Part shown: piece by piece, positions 61,967 to 64,000 of the stretch
How positions within the stretch are numbered: the stretch's first letter is position 1
Layout: every line of letters starts with the position of its first letter
Source of the DNA: Ruminococcaceae bacterium HV4-5-B5C
GTDB taxonomy: Bacteria; Bacillota; Clostridia; Oscillospirales; Acutalibacteraceae
NCBI GenBank assembly: GCA_900184925.1
Contig: FXYJ02000003.1
Location: 186,001 to 250,000, forward strand
Direction of reading: 5' to 3'
Length of the DNA stretch: 64,000 nt
Made by a program: the position numbers and the translations under genes
Notes under the pieces: generated by a model
Database searches by the model: none
What the model was told of the DNA's origin: nothing
What the model saw: only the letters and a program-made list of their open reading frames with translations

Positions 61967-63577
61967 ATGAGTAAAAAACGCACCCATTTCAGCGCTCTGG
62001 TTCTTTCAGCTCTTGTGGCTCTGACGTCAATGACGGCCACAGCCTGCTCCAGCAACGGCGGAACGGCAAGTTCCAAAGCGGCAGCCTCTGCGACGTCTTC
62101 GCAGGCGGCGGCGAAGCCGAAGTCGGGCGGAACATTAAAAATTGCAACAGGCCAGACGCAGGCAGTCCTCGGCTATACGCCCAAGATCACGGCAAACGCC
62201 GCGACCATGTATCTGAGACTTAATTTCGATTCTCTGCTCTTCTATGATGACAAGGGAAACCTGACGGCTGACCTTGCAGAGAAATGGGAAACGAGTCCTT
62301 CTGACAAAACGCTGACCTTCCACCTTCGCGACGGAGTCAAGTTCTCCGACGGAACAGACTTTAACTCGGAAGCGGTCAAGTGGAACATCGAACAGTATCA
62401 GGCTGCAAAACGGACGGAAACCGCCAATATCGAGTCTGTTGAAACACCGGATGCCAAGACGGCTGTTTTCCACCTCAAAACATGGGATTCATCCGCTCTT
62501 ACGTCCATCGGTTACTTCGTGTACTATATGTCGCCGACAGCGGTCAAAGCACACGACGCAACCTGGGCGGAAAGCAACCCGGTCGGAACAGGGCCGTTTG
62601 TCCTGACCGACTGGCAAAAGGGCGTCAGCATGAAATATGCTAAGAATACAAAATACTGGCGTTCAGGCGAGCCGTACCTTGACGGTATCAATGTTACCGT
62701 TATTTCGGACGTTATGACCCTTGAGTCCACTCTTCAGAGCGGCGAAGCCGATATGATTCCTTACTGCGATATCACCAACCTGAAGGATCTTGCCGGCAAC
62801 AGCAGCTATGTAAGAGAAACGAACACCAACGGCGTGGGAGTCGAAGGCTGGGGCCTGATTCCGAACAGCTCAGACCCGAAGTCTCCGTTCAGCAATGTCA
62901 AGGTTCGTCAGGCAATGTGCTACGCGATCGACAACGAAAAGATCGTGAAAGCGGTCGGCTACGGATATATGAAGACGACAAACCAGTGGGCGGCTCCCGG
63001 CGCATCCACCTATAATAAGGACGTGCAGGGCTATCCCTACAATCCGACAAAAGCAAAGCAGCTTCTGACGGAAGCCGGCTATCCGAATGGCTTCGACACC
63101 AAGATTTATACCCTCTCGAGCGGATATTATGCAGATGCCATTACTGCCGCTTCGCAGGAACTCACCGAAGTCGGAATCCGTGCGAAGCCTGAAGTCACCG
63201 ACGCAACAAAGTATAACTCGATGATGGCAAACGGCTGCGACGGCATTATGCTTCACTTTAACTCCATCAGCCCGGACCTCGGCCTCTACATGGGCCGTCA
63301 TCTGGACCCGACCGGCGCTTTCTATGCAAAAATGATTCAGCACCCGCAGGACGCTCTTGACCTGCTGAGCCAGATTCGCTCGGCGGTTAATGAGAAGGCA
63401 AAGACCGACTATTCCATGCAGCTCCAGAAAATGATCTATGACCAGTATGCACTGTTTGGAAAGCCAATGGGTGTACAGACGATCAACACAATGAAAGCCA
63501 CCTATGTCATGGACGACAATTTCCACAAGGTGAACGCCGCAGCGTGGACACCGTGGAGCACCTGGCTGAATAAATAA
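61967..63577 (+). CDS. Family-5 extracellular solute-binding lipoprotein (oligopeptide/oligosaccharide ABC importer)
   Basis: 536 aa, ATG behind GGGGGAAG. Signal peptide with lipobox-like ATAC (Cys about 27), Ala/Ser linker, SBP_bac_5 fold: GGTLKIATGQ, DLAEKWETSPSDKTLTFHLRDGVKFSDGTDFNSEAVKWNIE, NPVGTGPFVLTDWQKGVSMKYAKNTKYWRSGEPYLDGI, FSNVKVRQAMCYAIDNEKIVKAVGYGYM, PTKAKQLLTEAGYPNGF. Cluster-C proteins bind peptides, nickel or beta-oligosaccharides; next to GH30, CocE and LacI genes an oligosaccharide is possible. A DppB-like permease gene follows. Confidence 0.92.
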   Translation: MSKKRTHFSALVLSALVALTSMTATACSSNGGTASSKAAASATSSQAAAKPKSGGTLKIATGQTQAVLGYTPKITANAATMYLRLNFDSLLFYDDKGNLTADLAEKWETSPSDKTLTFHLRDGVKFSDGTDFNSEAVKWNIEQYQAAKRTETANIESVETPDAKTAVFHLKTWDSSALTSIGYFVYYMSPTAVKAHDATWAESNPVGTGPFVLTDWQKGVSMKYAKNTKYWRSGEPYLDGINVTVISDVMTLESTLQSGEADMIPYCDITNLKDLAGNSSYVRETNTNGVGVEGWGLIPNSSDPKSPFSNVKVRQAMCYAIDNEKIVKAVGYGYMKTTNQWAAPGASTYNKDVQGYPYNPTKAKQLLTEAGYPNGFDTKIYTLSSGYYADAITAASQELTEVGIRAKPEVTDATKYNSMMANGCDGIMLHFNSISPDLGLYMGRHLDPTGAFYAKMIQHPQDALDLLSQIRSAVNEKAKTDYSMQLQKMIYDQYALFGKPMGVQTINTMKATYVMDDNFHKVNAAAWTPWSTWLNK

Positions 63578-63599
63578 ACAAGGCAAAGCAGTTCGAGAC

Positions 63600-63626
63600 G
63601 GGGGAAGGCTTTCAATGTCTTCCCCC
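63600..63626 (+). repeat. Intercistronic hairpin after solute-binding protein gene
   Basis: 8-bp stem GGGGGAAG / CTTCCCCC without a T run; a second hairpin CCGCC-GCTTC-GGCGG lies at about 63662-63676. They probably stabilise the binding-protein mRNA relative to the permease mRNA. Confidence 0.55.
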
Positions 63627-63712
63627 GAATGGTTATCAGAGTTCCCGCCGGCGTTGCCTGACCGCCGCTTCGGCGGCACGGGGGCGGATATCATGGGATT
63701 GGAGAAAACAGA

Positions 63713-64000
63713 ATGGTAAGGCTCATATTGCGCAGAATCGGCCAATCGGTCGTAGTCCTGTTCCTTGTCACGTTAATGGTTTTTCTTGTTATGCATGCCA
63801 TGCCGGGCGATCCGGTTTCCCTTTATCTGGGGCCGACGGCAACACCGGATCAGATCCAGCTTTATACAAAAGAGTTTGGCTTTGACCAGCCCGTCCTGGT
63901 ACAGTACGGCAAATGGATCACCGGTTTGTTCCATGGGAATATGGGCAGATCAATCGCGTTTCAGGAAGACGTTGGTCCGCTGCTGGCGCAAAGAGTCGGG
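63713..64000 (+). CDS. DppB/OppB-type ABC transporter permease, N-terminal part
   Basis: First 96 codons only; truncated by the window end. ATG behind GGAG, 135 nt after the binding-protein stop. N-terminal helix RRIGQSVVVLFLVTLMVFLVM followed by the family hallmark HAMPGDPVSLYLGPTATPDQI, LGFDQP-type FGFDQPVLVQYGKWITGLFHGNMGRSI. The DppB-class inner-membrane subunit of the family-5 importer; DppC, DppD and DppF partners would be expected to the right. Confidence 0.92.
   Translation, partial: MVRLILRRIGQSVVVLFLVTLMVFLVMHAMPGDPVSLYLGPTATPDQIQLYTKEFGFDQPVLVQYGKWITGLFHGNMGRSIAFQEDVGPLLAQRVG

Overview
The window looks like a chromosomal segment of a GC-rich (mid-50s percent by eye), endospore-forming, anaerobic Clostridia member, most plausibly from the Oscillospiraceae/Ruminococcaceae side. 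Reasons: spoVAC-spoVAD, pyruvate:ferredoxin oxidoreductase, a flavodiiron protein, class B sortase, many lipoproteins, AGGAGG ribosome sites with frequent TTG/GTG starts, and sigma-A promoters often carrying an extended TGcTATAAT -10. No rRNA, tRNA, CRISPR array, transposase or clear prophage was found.

Layout. 1-13.5 kb: mostly housekeeping genes (a truncated membrane protein, rlmA, polA, dusB, a phosphohexomutase, spoVAC-spoVAD, queT behind a preQ1-I riboswitch, a CorC/HlyC-type CBS transporter) plus two surface or secreted proteins. 13.5-24.7 kb: nifJ, a small coiled-coil protein, an XRE-S24 repressor that has lost its self-cleavage residues divergent from a chemoreceptor without a ligand domain, an APC permease, then a lipid-kinase/cdd/pdp operon. 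24.7-31.8 kb: an ABC-F ATPase behind a terminator-containing leader, an Amidase_6 protein with a sigma-E-like promoter, a D,D-carboxypeptidase, CPBP protease and tadA operon, then an xre-immA pair facing two small genes across a run of perfect palindromes. 31.8-44.6 kb: flavodiiron protein, oligoendopeptidase, GH130 phosphorylase, Rrf2 regulator, sortase B, an ABC-2 exporter operon followed by a MalT-type regulator, and a HAD/GIY-YIG/YjbQ cluster. 45-64 kb: asnB, then carbohydrate-uptake territory.

The last 17 kb is the most coherent functional block. A ChvE/MmsA/MmsB-type monosaccharide ABC transporter (minus strand) is divergent from a four-gene plus-strand operon: a membrane-anchored sugar-binding sensor, a LytS/YesM histidine kinase, a YesN AraC-type response regulator and a lipoprotein sugar-binding protein. 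This resembles the described XylFII-LytS-YesN sugar-sensing arrangement of clostridia. It is followed by a GH30 glycosidase and a CocE-like hydrolase divergent from a LacI regulator, and by the start of a family-5 solute-binding protein/permease operon cut by the window end. Together these suggest sensing, import and intracellular breakdown of plant-type glycosides or oligosaccharides.

The least explained parts are the palindrome-rich xre-immA intergenic region (31.0-31.8 kb), structured leaders or intergenic regions near 11.8, 26.3 and 44.8 kb, and two long perfect hairpins near 47.0 kb. All family assignments come from reading motifs in the translated sequence; no database search was run.
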